From CAIWTU01 sp963815135 (lineage in GTDB: Bacteria; Desulfobacterota; Desulfuromonadia; Geobacterales; Geobacteraceae), in assembly GCA_963815135.1 (NCBI GenBank), contig CAWFFO010000011.1, positions 744,001 through 808,000 of the forward strand: DNA of 64,000 bases, written 5' to 3'. The number at the start of each line of letters is the position of its first letter. The stretch's first letter is position 1. Both the position numbers and the translations under genes were made by a program. A model generated the notes under the pieces. The model was not told the DNA's origin and did not search any database. It saw only the letters and a list, made by a program, of their open reading frames with translations. Of this stretch, positions 25,311 to 32,752 are shown piece by piece.

Positions 25311-26696
25311 ATGAATAAAAGAACCAGAATCAAGGATATTCTGGCCGGAGGGAAGGTCGGCGAGGAAGTTTTCGTTAAAGGCTGGATAAGGACAATCAGG
25401 GTGGGTAAAAATGTGGCGTTTCTCGCCTTGAATGACGGATCCTCCATGGCCGGAATTCAGGTTGTTGCGGAACCGGAACTCCCTAATTACCAGGAAATCT
25501 GCAGACTCGGCACTGGAAGCTCGGTTATGGTGACCGGCAGTCTGACTGAGTCGCCTGCCTCGGGCCAGAAACACGAACTTCACGCTGAAGATGTCACCAT
25601 AACCGGACAAAGCGACGAGACTTACCCTCTGCAGAAAAAGCGCCACTCCTTCGAGTATCTGAGGACTATCGCTCACCTGAGGCCGCGCACCAACACATTC
25701 GGCGCGGTATTCCGGCTGAGATCGTCGATCGCCCAGGCTATCCACCGCTATTTTGCCGAGCGCGGCTTCCTGTACGTGCATACCCCGATTATTACCGCCA
25801 ACGACTGCGAAGGGGCAGGGGAGATGTTCAGGGTCACCACCCTGGACATCGACCGGCTGCCGCTTGTCGATGGCAAAATTGACTATGCATCCGATTTTTT
25901 CGGCCAGGCCACCGGTCTCACCGTGAGCGGGCAACTGGAGGGCGAGTTGTTTGCCCTTGCTTTTTCCGATATTTATACCTTCGGCCCGACCTTCCGCGCG
26001 GAAAATTCCAATACCGCGCGCCATGTGGCGGAATTCTGGATGATAGAGCCGGAGATGGCCTTTGCCGATCTCATGGCCGACGCCGCGCTAGCGGAAGACT
26101 TTTTCAAATACCTGTGCCGCCATGTCCTCGATCATTGCCACGAGGATCTGGAGTTTTTCAACGAGCATGTTGAAAAGGGACTGCTGGCAAGGCTTGAGAA
26201 CATCGCCGGCGCATCCTTTGCCATAATGGAATACACCGAGGCGGTGTCGAGATTGAAGAACGCACCGGAGCAGTTCCAGTATCCGGTCGAATGGGGGTTC
26301 GACCTGCAGACCGAGCATGAGCGGTACATTACAGAGAAAGTGGTGGGCGGACCGGTATTCATTGTAAATTATCCGAAAGATATCAAGGCGTTTTACATGC
26401 GGATGAATGAAGACGGGCGCACTGTTGCTGCAATGGACATGCTGGTACCGAAGGTGGGGGAGATAATTGGGGGCAGTCAGCGTGAAGACCGGCTCGACCT
26501 GCTTGAAGGCCGCATGAAAGAAGTGGGAATCGATCCGGATGGTCTTCGCTGGTACATGGATTCCCGCCGCTGGGGATCATGTCCCCATGCCGGATTCGGA
26601 CTCGGCTTCGAACGTCTCATCATGTATCTGACCGGGATGGAGAATATCAGGGATGTCATTCCCTTTCCCAGAACTCCGGGACATGCTGAGTTCTGA
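25311..26696 (+). CDS. asnS: Asparaginyl-tRNA synthetase
   Basis: A 461-residue class IIb synthetase that attaches Asn to tRNA-Asn in the cytoplasm. An N-terminal OB-fold anticodon-binding domain (EEVFVKGWIRTIR ... FLALNDGSS) is followed by the catalytic core with motif 2 FRAENSNTARHVAEFWMIEPE and motif 3 GFGLGFERLIMYL, ending in RDVIPFPRTPGHAEF, which is characteristic of AsnS rather than AspS. The start is ambiguous: ATG 25311 (MNKRTRIKDIL, with GGAG nine bases upstream) fits relatives better than ATG 25296 (GAGG five bases upstream). Confidence 0.93.
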   Translation: MNKRTRIKDILAGGKVGEEVFVKGWIRTIRVGKNVAFLALNDGSSMAGIQVVAEPELPNYQEICRLGTGSSVMVTGSLTESPASGQKHELHAEDVTITGQSDETYPLQKKRHSFEYLRTIAHLRPRTNTFGAVFRLRSSIAQAIHRYFAERGFLYVHTPIITANDCEGAGEMFRVTTLDIDRLPLVDGKIDYASDFFGQATGLTVSGQLEGELFALAFSDIYTFGPTFRAENSNTARHVAEFWMIEPEMAFADLMADAALAEDFFKYLCRHVLDHCHEDLEFFNEHVEKGLLARLENIAGASFAIMEYTEAVSRLKNAPEQFQYPVEWGFDLQTEHERYITEKVVGGPVFIVNYPKDIKAFYMRMNEDGRTVAAMDMLVPKVGEIIGGSQREDRLDLLEGRMKEVGIDPDGLRWYMDSRRWGSCPHAGFGLGFERLIMYLTGMENIRDVIPFPRTPGHAEF

Positions 26697-26741
26697 AAAT
26701 CACAAAGACTGCGACGACCTATAAAACCGGGAGTATCCGCC

Positions 26742-27023
26742 ATGCATGTTTATTCCGCATTGTTTCATCTGCATCTGCCCAGCAATTCGCTGAAGGAAAA
26801 ACGGAGTATCGTGAAGAGCATCCTTTCGAGGGCAAGGAACAGGTTCAATGTCGCCTCCGCCGAAGTGGATCTTCAGGATGTTCACGGTTCGGCTCATGTA
26901 GCGTTCGTCACGGTCAGCGAAAGTCCCGTCATGGCGCGCCGCATCCTGGAGCAGCTGGAGGAGTGGCTGGTCGAGGAAAGGCCGGATATCGATATTGTGG
27001 ATGTTAACATGGAGGAGAGGTGA
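26742..27023 (+). CDS. DUF503 family (YlxP-like) protein
   Basis: A 93-residue protein matching DUF503: LHLPSNSLKEKRSIVKSILSRARNRFNVA near the start, then a beta strand pair and a C-terminal helix. Members are small cytoplasmic proteins often placed near translation or ribosome-maturation genes; YlxP is linked by context to ribosome assembly. It follows asnS at 45 bases and may be co-transcribed with it. Confidence 0.88.
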   Translation: MHVYSALFHLHLPSNSLKEKRSIVKSILSRARNRFNVASAEVDLQDVHGSAHVAFVTVSESPVMARRILEQLEEWLVEERPDIDIVDVNMEER

Positions 27024-27058
27024 GGCCGCCCCTCTCCAGATAGAACCTTTATGAAATC

Positions 27059-27304
27059 CTATGCGTTGCCCTCGTGGTGATGATCCTGCAGCATTTCGTA
27101 TTCCATCAGTTGGGCGATTATAGCCGGTTTTTCCTTGCGCAGTTCCTCCAGGAGCTGTTCGACCTTGTCGTCGGGGACTACCTCTTCGAGTCTCTGTTTT
27201 CCGGGGAAAGCCTTCTCAATGGTATTTACTATTTCGATGATCCTTGCTTTCGGTTTTCCGGTGATTTCCGAGATTATCTGCGCCAGTATTTCTCCGTAAG
27301 TCAT
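27059..27304 (-). CDS. Small acidic protein, unknown function
   Basis: An 81-residue, mostly helical protein (MTYGEILAQIISEITGKPKA ... DDKVEQLLEELRKEKPAIIAQLMEYEMLQDHHHEGNA). AGGGAGA precedes the ATG. The N-terminal helix-turn resembles small bundle proteins, but I do not recognise a family. The HHH near the C-terminus may bind metal. It is convergent with the DUF503 gene and stands alone. Confidence 0.65.
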   Translation of the reverse strand: MTYGEILAQIISEITGKPKARIIEIVNTIEKAFPGKQRLEEVVPDDKVEQLLEELRKEKPAIIAQLMEYEMLQDHHHEGNA

Positions 27305-27559
27305 GAATTCTCCCTACTGCCCTTCTTGTCTGGGGGCAAAATAATTTTTTCCCATTATAGCGGTTTTTGCCGATTTCGCTGATATTATTTGGTGAGCGGA
27401 TTCTTATGGTTCGACATATTCTGAAGTGAAGGGAGGCACATATCTCATCTTTTTTTCCGTGAAAATGTAACGCCGTTTGAACAAAATTGTGCGGAGTGAT
27501 ACTCTTACATTGTAGCGAAGCGCGTGTTTGTTTCGAAGGACAAGTGGAGGACTATTCAA

Positions 27560-28063
27560 ATGAATGTATTGATTGTTACAGCTGATAATTTCGAAGATTC
27601 GGAACTCCTTGCACCATATTACAGGTTTCTCGAAGAAGGCTGGCTGGTGGATATCGCCTCCATTAACCGGGGAAAAATCAAAGGGAAACACGGCTACGAG
27701 GTCGAGGCAGTCAAATCTCTCGATGAGGTTGATCCCGGCAGCTACGACATGCTGCTGCTTCCCGGCGGCAAGGCGCCGGAGGCCGTCAGGAAGGAACAGG
27801 CGGCTCTGGATATCGCCAGGCATTTCTTCGCCGCCGACAAACCGGTTGCGGCCATCTGTCACGGAGCGCAGACTCTCATTACGGCGGGACTCCTGAAGGG
27901 GCGGCATGCAACCTGCTATAAATCCATCACGCAGGAACTGATCGATGCGGGGGCGTTGTACGAGGATAGCGAAGTGGTTGTGGACGGCAACCTTGTAACA
28001 TCGAGACAGCCGTCGGATATCCCTGCCTTCATGAGGGAAACCATGAAAAAGTTGAAAAAATGA
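27560..28063 (+). CDS. DJ-1/PfpI family protein
   Basis: A 167-residue class I glutamine amidotransferase-like protein. The nucleophile elbow is AAICHGAQTL with Cys100 followed by His101, and the conserved acidic residue Glu12 lies in NFEDSELL. Such proteins act as deglycases, chaperones or peptidases in stress response. The ATG at 27560 is chosen for the upstream GTGGAGG; the frame extends to 27524. A cupredoxin gene begins 31 bases downstream and is probably co-transcribed. Confidence 0.88.
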   Translation: MNVLIVTADNFEDSELLAPYYRFLEEGWLVDIASINRGKIKGKHGYEVEAVKSLDEVDPGSYDMLLLPGGKAPEAVRKEQAALDIARHFFAADKPVAAICHGAQTLITAGLLKGRHATCYKSITQELIDAGALYEDSEVVVDGNLVTSRQPSDIPAFMRETMKKLKK

Positions 28064-28094
28064 CCATGGAGTTTATGTCTGAAAGGGGGTTTTC

Positions 28095-28502
28095 ATGAAA
28101 CAGGTGTTGGTGCTGGTATTGGCTTTGCTGCTCGCCTCCACCGCGGCGTCCGCCGAAAGCAGCAAATTTATCTACCGTGCTTCCATTGGCAAGGACGGGG
28201 TGCAAAGGGTTGATATAGCCGCCGGGAGTTACTTTTTCAAGCCCGGGATAATTGTCGTTAAGGTGAATGTTCCCGTGGAATTGAGGGTCAGGAAGGAACC
28301 GGGCCTTATCCCCCATGATATTGTCATGCACGCCCCAGAAGCGGGAATCGATTTCAAGGAGTCCCTTGGAGAGGTGGCGAAGGATATCAGGTTTACCCCG
28401 ACCAGGGTCGGAAACTACAAGTTTTACTGTAACAAGAAGCTGCTATTCTTTCCCAGTCACCGTGAAGAAGGGATGGAAGGCACTCTTGAAGTTGTCAAAT
28501 AA
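28095..28502 (+). CDS. Periplasmic cupredoxin-like protein
   Basis: A 135-residue protein with a clear signal peptide (cleavage after ASA, residue 20). The mature part is a plastocyanin-like domain with the type 1 copper ligands in canonical order: His74 (in IPHDIVMH), Cys112, His122 and Met127. It should carry electrons in the periplasm or store copper. It lies 31 bases after the DJ-1 gene on the same strand. No oxidase subunit genes are near, so it does not look like part of a terminal oxidase operon. Confidence 0.82.
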   Translation: MKQVLVLVLALLLASTAASAESSKFIYRASIGKDGVQRVDIAAGSYFFKPGIIVVKVNVPVELRVRKEPGLIPHDIVMHAPEAGIDFKESLGEVAKDIRFTPTRVGNYKFYCNKKLLFFPSHREEGMEGTLEVVK

Positions 28503-28614
28503 AGGCGGCCATTACAATTTATCGGCACTTTCCTTTAGCAGCCGCTTCACAATGGATGCCGGGCGTGCTATGTTCTGCCTGTATCCGCAATTGTCGAAGT
28601 CCGGGGGAAAGTGA

Positions 28615-29358
28615 ATGAAGCGCTTTTATCTGAAAACTGTTAATCTGGCGTGGGCCATGCTGGTCTTGTCGCTAATGCTGTATGGGTTGGAATACCTTGT
28701 CTACCGCAGGACATCCGAAGTGTTTGTGAGTTTTTTGGGTAATTTCGCCTTTCTGCCCATCTACGTGTTATTTGTTACCCTGATCATCGAGCGGATTCTC
28801 AGGGAACGTGAAAAAATCGGCATAAGGCAGAAGCTGAACATGGTGATGGGGGTTTTCTTCAGTGAGGTTGGAACGAGCCTGCTTCGTGATTTCACCGGGT
28901 TCCTGGTAATGTTCGATCAATTGGCGGTGCAGTTGAAAGTGAGCCCCGAATGGAAAAGCCGTGACTTTGACAAAGCCGCTGGCTATCTGGCACGGCACGA
29001 TATCGAGGTCGACTGCGGCCTTGGTGACCTGCAATCATTTAAACAGTTTCTGATCGGCAAACGCGATTTCATGCTCGGCCTCATGGAAAACCCCAATCTT
29101 CTTGAACACGACGACTTCACCGACCTTCTCTGGGCAGTATTCCACCTTACCGAAGAACTCGCTGCCAGGCATACCCTGGAGAGTCTGCCGATGAGCGATC
29201 TGGAACATCTTGCCGGAGATATAAAGAGGGTTTATAAAACCCTTATGCGACAATGGATATTCTATATGCGACACCTGATGGACGACTATCCATATCTTTT
29301 CTCTCTTGCGATCCGGACCAATCCCATGAACCCGGAGGCTAAAGTTGAAGTTGCATGA
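28615..29358 (+). CDS. Conserved membrane protein, unknown function
   Basis: A 247-residue protein with two N-terminal membrane helices (LAWAMLVLSLMLYGLEYLVY and FAFLPIYVLFVTLIIERIL) and a helical cytoplasmic domain of about 180 residues rich in charged residues (KQFLIGKRDFMLGLMENPNLLEHDDFTDLLWAVFHL in segments). Relatives are usual as hypothetical proteins in anaerobic deltaproteobacteria, to my recollection. The ATG follows GGGGGAAAG. It is separated by 112 bases from the cupredoxin gene and may be in the same run. Confidence 0.7.
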   Translation: MKRFYLKTVNLAWAMLVLSLMLYGLEYLVYRRTSEVFVSFLGNFAFLPIYVLFVTLIIERILREREKIGIRQKLNMVMGVFFSEVGTSLLRDFTGFLVMFDQLAVQLKVSPEWKSRDFDKAAGYLARHDIEVDCGLGDLQSFKQFLIGKRDFMLGLMENPNLLEHDDFTDLLWAVFHLTEELAARHTLESLPMSDLEHLAGDIKRVYKTLMRQWIFYMRHLMDDYPYLFSLAIRTNPMNPEAKVEVA

Positions 29359-29416
29359 AATGAACTTTCGCGGGAAGCTATCATTTCAGTCAGGAGCATC
29401 AAGGCATGAGGTTATG

Positions 29417-29953
29417 TCAGTCGACAGAAGATGATACTATCCTCAAATATTCTTTTTCGCTGATAATGTCCCGCGGACTTTCCAGGCGGTCGAGAAATAC
29501 CATACCATTGATGTGATCAAATTCATGCTGGAAAATACGGGCTATGAATCCGGTCAGCTCCTCTTCCCGCACGGTTCCCTTGCGGGTAATGTATCGGACG
29601 GCGATAGCTGTGTGCCTGGGCACCAAACCGCGGATACCCGGTATACTGAGGCACCCCTCCCATCCTTTTTCGATTTCTTCGGAACAGCTTATAATTTCCG
29701 GATTTATGACGGCCGTGGGTTTCATTTCGGGTGCATCCGGATAACGTGCATTCGGTCTCGATGCGGCTATGAAAATCCGGAGAGGTTCGTACACCTGCGG
29801 CGCGGCGATGCCGACGCCGCTGACTTCGGCGACAGTCGCCAGCATATCGTTGATGAGCGCCTGTACGACCGGGTCTGCCGGATTGTTTACTGGCATTGAG
29901 GTCTGCCGGAGAACAGGATGTCCAAGTTGGGCTATCTGGCGAAGAATGGGCAT
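29417..29953 (-). CDS. def: Peptide deformylase
   Basis: A 178-residue metal hydrolase that removes the formyl group from nascent proteins. All three family motifs are present: GVGIAAPQV (46-54), EGCLSIPG (Cys101 as metal ligand) and QHEFDH (His143, Glu144, His147). The ATG at 29953 has AAGGAG upstream and gives the usual length; the open frame runs back to 30082, over the end of msrA, but has no basis there. It lies 74 bases downstream of msrA on the same strand. Confidence 0.93.
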   Translation of the reverse strand: MPILRQIAQLGHPVLRQTSMPVNNPADPVVQALINDMLATVAEVSGVGIAAPQVYEPLRIFIAASRPNARYPDAPEMKPTAVINPEIISCSEEIEKGWEGCLSIPGIRGLVPRHTAIAVRYITRKGTVREEELTGFIARIFQHEFDHINGMVFLDRLESPRDIISEKEYLRIVSSSVD

Positions 29954-30027
29954 ATCAGGCTCCTTGTTTTTACGGGTATGGTTGTGTTGAAGTGAAGCAG
30001 GCGATCTTTGACGCACGGTCTTGTTTG

Positions 30028-30672
30028 TCAATGGCCTGCTGCGCTGCCCCATAGTTCTCGCAGCCGCCGGTCGCGTCCGCATGTATAGCGATAGAACTTG
30101 TACCGGATCGGGTTTTTCTTGTAATACTCCTGGTGATAATCCTCAGCGGGATAGAACTCGGTCGCCCTGGTTATTTCCGTTACTATTTGGCCCTTGAATG
30201 TTTTTGTCTTTTCAAGGGCAATTTTTGATTCTTCGGCCAGTTTTCGCTGCATTTCGTTGTGATAGAAAATGGCGGTTCTGTACTGGTTGCCCGTATCGCA
30301 GAACTGCCTGTCCTTGACTGTCGGGTCTATATTGTGCCAGAAGACGTCCAGCAGTTTTTCATAGCTTATTTTGGCAGGATCGTAGACTATCTGCACGGAT
30401 TCCGCATGTCCGGTGCCTCCCGCCGAGACTTCCTCATAAGTGGGATTTTTCGTGTGTCCGCCGGTGTACCCCGCCGTGGTGGATATAACCCCGTCGAGTT
30501 TGTCGAACGGCGGTTGCATGCACCAGAAGCAGCCTCCGGCAAATGTCGCTATTTCCGGTTTGCGGGAAGCAGTCTGCGCGGCATTGACTGAGATTGCCTG
30601 AACTCCCGTTAACAGTAAGCCAATCAGCAATATCTTTAAAAAGGTTTTAAGATTCTTCGTTTGCGACCTCAT
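30028..30672 (-). CDS. msrA: Peptide methionine-S-sulfoxide reductase MsrA, exported form
   Basis: A 214-residue protein: residues 1-32 form a signal peptide (FLKILLIGLLLTGVQAISVNA) and the rest a full MsrA domain with the catalytic Cys48 in AGGCFWCM. Conserved stretches AGYTGGHTKNPTYEEVSAG and AEDYHQEYY are present. It reduces methionine-S-sulfoxide in proteins, here in the periplasm. No MsrB domain is fused or adjacent. AGGAGG precedes the ATG. The def gene follows in the same direction. Confidence 0.92.
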   Translation of the reverse strand: MRSQTKNLKTFLKILLIGLLLTGVQAISVNAAQTASRKPEIATFAGGCFWCMQPPFDKLDGVISTTAGYTGGHTKNPTYEEVSAGGTGHAESVQIVYDPAKISYEKLLDVFWHNIDPTVKDRQFCDTGNQYRTAIFYHNEMQRKLAEESKIALEKTKTFKGQIVTEITRATEFYPAEDYHQEYYKKNPIRYKFYRYTCGRDRRLRELWGSAAGH

Positions 30673-31081
30673 TTTATCCTCCTGCTACGCCAGCCCCGGT
30701 TTTCCGATGGCAGGGCATCGCTTCGTATGGTGATTTATCAGAGCTTTTCCCTTAATTATACCATGACGGAATCATGATCAGCGAAAACTGGTGCTATCGC
30801 ACAAAGAAGCCAAACTATCCCGTTTGTCATGCCTGCGTCTGCGAACCCGTCAAAACGGGTCATTTGTCAATGTGAACCTGGCTGTGCCGGTTCTCTCGTA
30901 ATTGAATAAATTTCGCAGGTCATTCTCAAGGCAGACTTGACATATCTTAATTGGTTTGGCGATGGATTTTTGGTGGCTTTTTTGACATGTTCGCAGTAAA
31001 GTACGGCCATGCGCGGCCAGAGGGGCCGGTTGCTCAAGTCAATATTGTGAAGAATATAAATTAGGCGAGAGGTGACTGATT
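30673..31081. other. Intergenic region between divergent msrA and 31082
   Basis: About 410 bases without a gene. It holds a small hairpin ACCCGT-CAAA-ACGGGT at about 30847-30862, and two TTGACA boxes reading rightwards (30937-30942 and 30982-30987), neither with a good -10 partner at standard spacing. I see no open frame or RNA gene. Confidence 0.5.
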
Positions 31082-31543
31082 ATGAAGACAGTAACTGCCA
31101 TCCTGATTACATTGGCTACCTTGTGTTTCCTGGCTCAACCCGTATTGGCCAGGACCTTCTACTTGAAAAACGGGGAACAGATCAATTACCAGAAAAGCTG
31201 GAAGAAAAACGGCAGGATCTATGTGTTGATCAATCGTGACACACTGATCGATTTTGCTCCCGAAGAAGTTAATCTGAAAAAGACCTATCATCATGGAATA
31301 TCTAAAAAACGGGTAAAGCATCATCGTGGAAAAAGGCATGAGGGTGTTTTGAAGGGGCAAGGAAAGGGGATGAAACCGTCAGCAGACGGGAAGCCGGTGT
31401 CACGGAAAACCGCTCCGGAAAAACCTGCGGCTGGGAAAGCAATGCCTGCCCAACCGGCGGCGAAAGCTCATGCCGGTGCACAGGAAAAGACGCCCGGCCA
31501 GTCTCCCAAGGCACCGGCGAAAAAAGCACCGGTTAGCAGGTAA
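31082..31543 (+). CDS. Exported Lys/Ala/Pro-rich protein, unknown function
   Basis: A 153-residue protein with a signal peptide (ILITLATLCFLAQPVLA). A short folded segment (TFYLKNGEQINYQKSWKKNG ... INRDTLIDFAPEEVNLKKTY, about 24-68) resembles the small beta modules that sense or bind envelope components. The last 75 residues are a low-complexity tail of Lys, Ala, Pro and Gln (KPAAGKAMPAQPAAKAHAG). The protein is probably periplasmic. It has no operon partner; a long perfect hairpin lies 76 bases after its stop. Confidence 0.65.
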   Translation: MKTVTAILITLATLCFLAQPVLARTFYLKNGEQINYQKSWKKNGRIYVLINRDTLIDFAPEEVNLKKTYHHGISKKRVKHHRGKRHEGVLKGQGKGMKPSADGKPVSRKTAPEKPAAGKAMPAQPAAKAHAGAQEKTPGQSPKAPAKKAPVSR

Positions 31544-31618
31544 TAAGTTTTAACCTGAGAAACAGGCTTTACTCGCCACAAAGCTTCGTGGTCAACATAT
31601 CTATTATTCTTTAAATGC

Positions 31619-31659
31619 CCTGACTTCCGCCTGTCTCTTCGGTGCAGGCGGAAGTCAGG
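31619..31659. other. Perfect 15-bp hairpin
   Basis: CCTGACTTCCGCCTG (31619-31633) and its exact complement CAGGCGGAAGTCAGG (31645-31659) flank an 11-base loop containing TTCGG. There is no T run on either side, so it is not a standard intrinsic terminator, but it sits where the transcript of the 31082 gene should end. Confidence 0.75.
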
Positions 31660-31728
31660 TTAACTCCGCTGTTTCATCGTTTGTAATTCAACCTCTTTCA
31701 GTTCGACGCCATCTGGATATTATGCCGG

Positions 31729-32043
31729 TTAAATTTTGGCCAAAGCCTTGATTACCAGTATCCGCAGGTTTCCCGTTCCGGTGTTTTTCCAGCCGCGCAT
31801 GACGTTAGCCGGAACTTCTATCGTGGTGTCGGGCGCTATCTGTTTTTTCTCCTGCTCTACCTCCAGTTCACCCGAGCCCTCTAAAACGTAAAATATGACG
31901 TCGAAGGGGTTCGCATGTTTTTCCAGTGTTTCACCGGGAGAAAAATTGAGGTGGATCAGTTCGACATCCCCTCTGACGCACATTTTTCGTGCATCGATGT
32001 GGATCGGCACTTTTTCGGCATTGTTCAATTCGACAATTTTCAT
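31729..32043 (-). CDS. Cupin domain protein
   Basis: A 104-residue single-domain beta-barrel protein. Cupin motif 1 region is GETLEKHANPFDVIFYVLEGSGELEVE, where His and Glu ligands are partly present, and motif 2 is near the C-terminus (PANVMRGWKNTG). It may bind a metal and act as an enzyme or sensor; function is unknown. GGAGG precedes the ATG at 32043; the frame extends to 32094 without a ribosome site. It is followed by nothing on its strand for several kilobases. Confidence 0.82.
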   Translation of the reverse strand: MKIVELNNAEKVPIHIDARKMCVRGDVELIHLNFSPGETLEKHANPFDVIFYVLEGSGELEVEQEKKQIAPDTTIEVPANVMRGWKNTGTGNLRILVIKALAKI

Positions 32044-32126
32044 GTATCCTCCATTTCCCTGAATTCGACGAAGCCATGCTGAATTCCATAGCATGTCCCG
32101 GCAGTCGTGTCAAATGGCATCCCGCC

Positions 32127-32477
32127 TCATTTCGAATCGGTTTTGATCAGCATACTCAACAGAAAACTGATTATGCTGAAGACGAGTGCGCCTAGAAATG
32201 CATTCCAGAATCCGTAAATCAAAAAACCGCTTACCAGAAACGAGGCAAGATAGAACAGGAAGGCATTCACCACTAGAGTGAACAGGCCGAGTGTGGCAAT
32301 ATTCACCGGTAGTGTCAGAAGGAGGACCAGCGGCCTGAGGAAGGCATTCAGCAGGCCGAGGACCAGCGCGGCGATTGCCATTGTCGCCCATCTGTTGACT
32401 GTAATTCCGGGGACGATATTCACGACTGCAAAGAGACTGATTGTGTTAATGAACCATCTGACCAGGAAACTCGCCAT
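32127..32477 (-). CDS. Phage holin family 4 (DUF360) membrane protein
   Basis: A 116-residue protein with four hydrophobic segments (FINTISLFAVVNIV, MAIAALVLGLLNAFLRP, NIATLGLFTLVVNAFLFYLASFLV, ALVFSIISFLLSMLI). This is the pattern of the widespread DUF360 family, which is called holin-like but is chromosomal and not tied to phage in most genomes; no phage genes are near. AAAGGAG precedes the ATG at 32477. Confidence 0.82.
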   Translation of the reverse strand: MASFLVRWFINTISLFAVVNIVPGITVNRWATMAIAALVLGLLNAFLRPLVLLLTLPVNIATLGLFTLVVNAFLFYLASFLVSGFLIYGFWNAFLGALVFSIISFLLSMLIKTDSK

Positions 32478-32752
32478 GTTTTGCTCCTTTACCTTGGTAC
32501 CTGCTGATGTTAAGTATATACCAAATTTGACATGTCCACATGATGCAAGTATCATCTCGCCTCCGGCGACGGACTCACCGGTCCTCTCGTATCGGTGTAT
32601 TTACCGGTTGGCTGCAGCCCTGCGGCTTGCCATGAGCCTATCCTCTGATATAAATGTAATATTCAAACAAGGCTCTAAAATGATTGAAAATTGACCCGAG
32701 GGGTAATTCCGGCGAAGTGTTGCGGGCAAATTACCTTTTACAGGAGATATTA

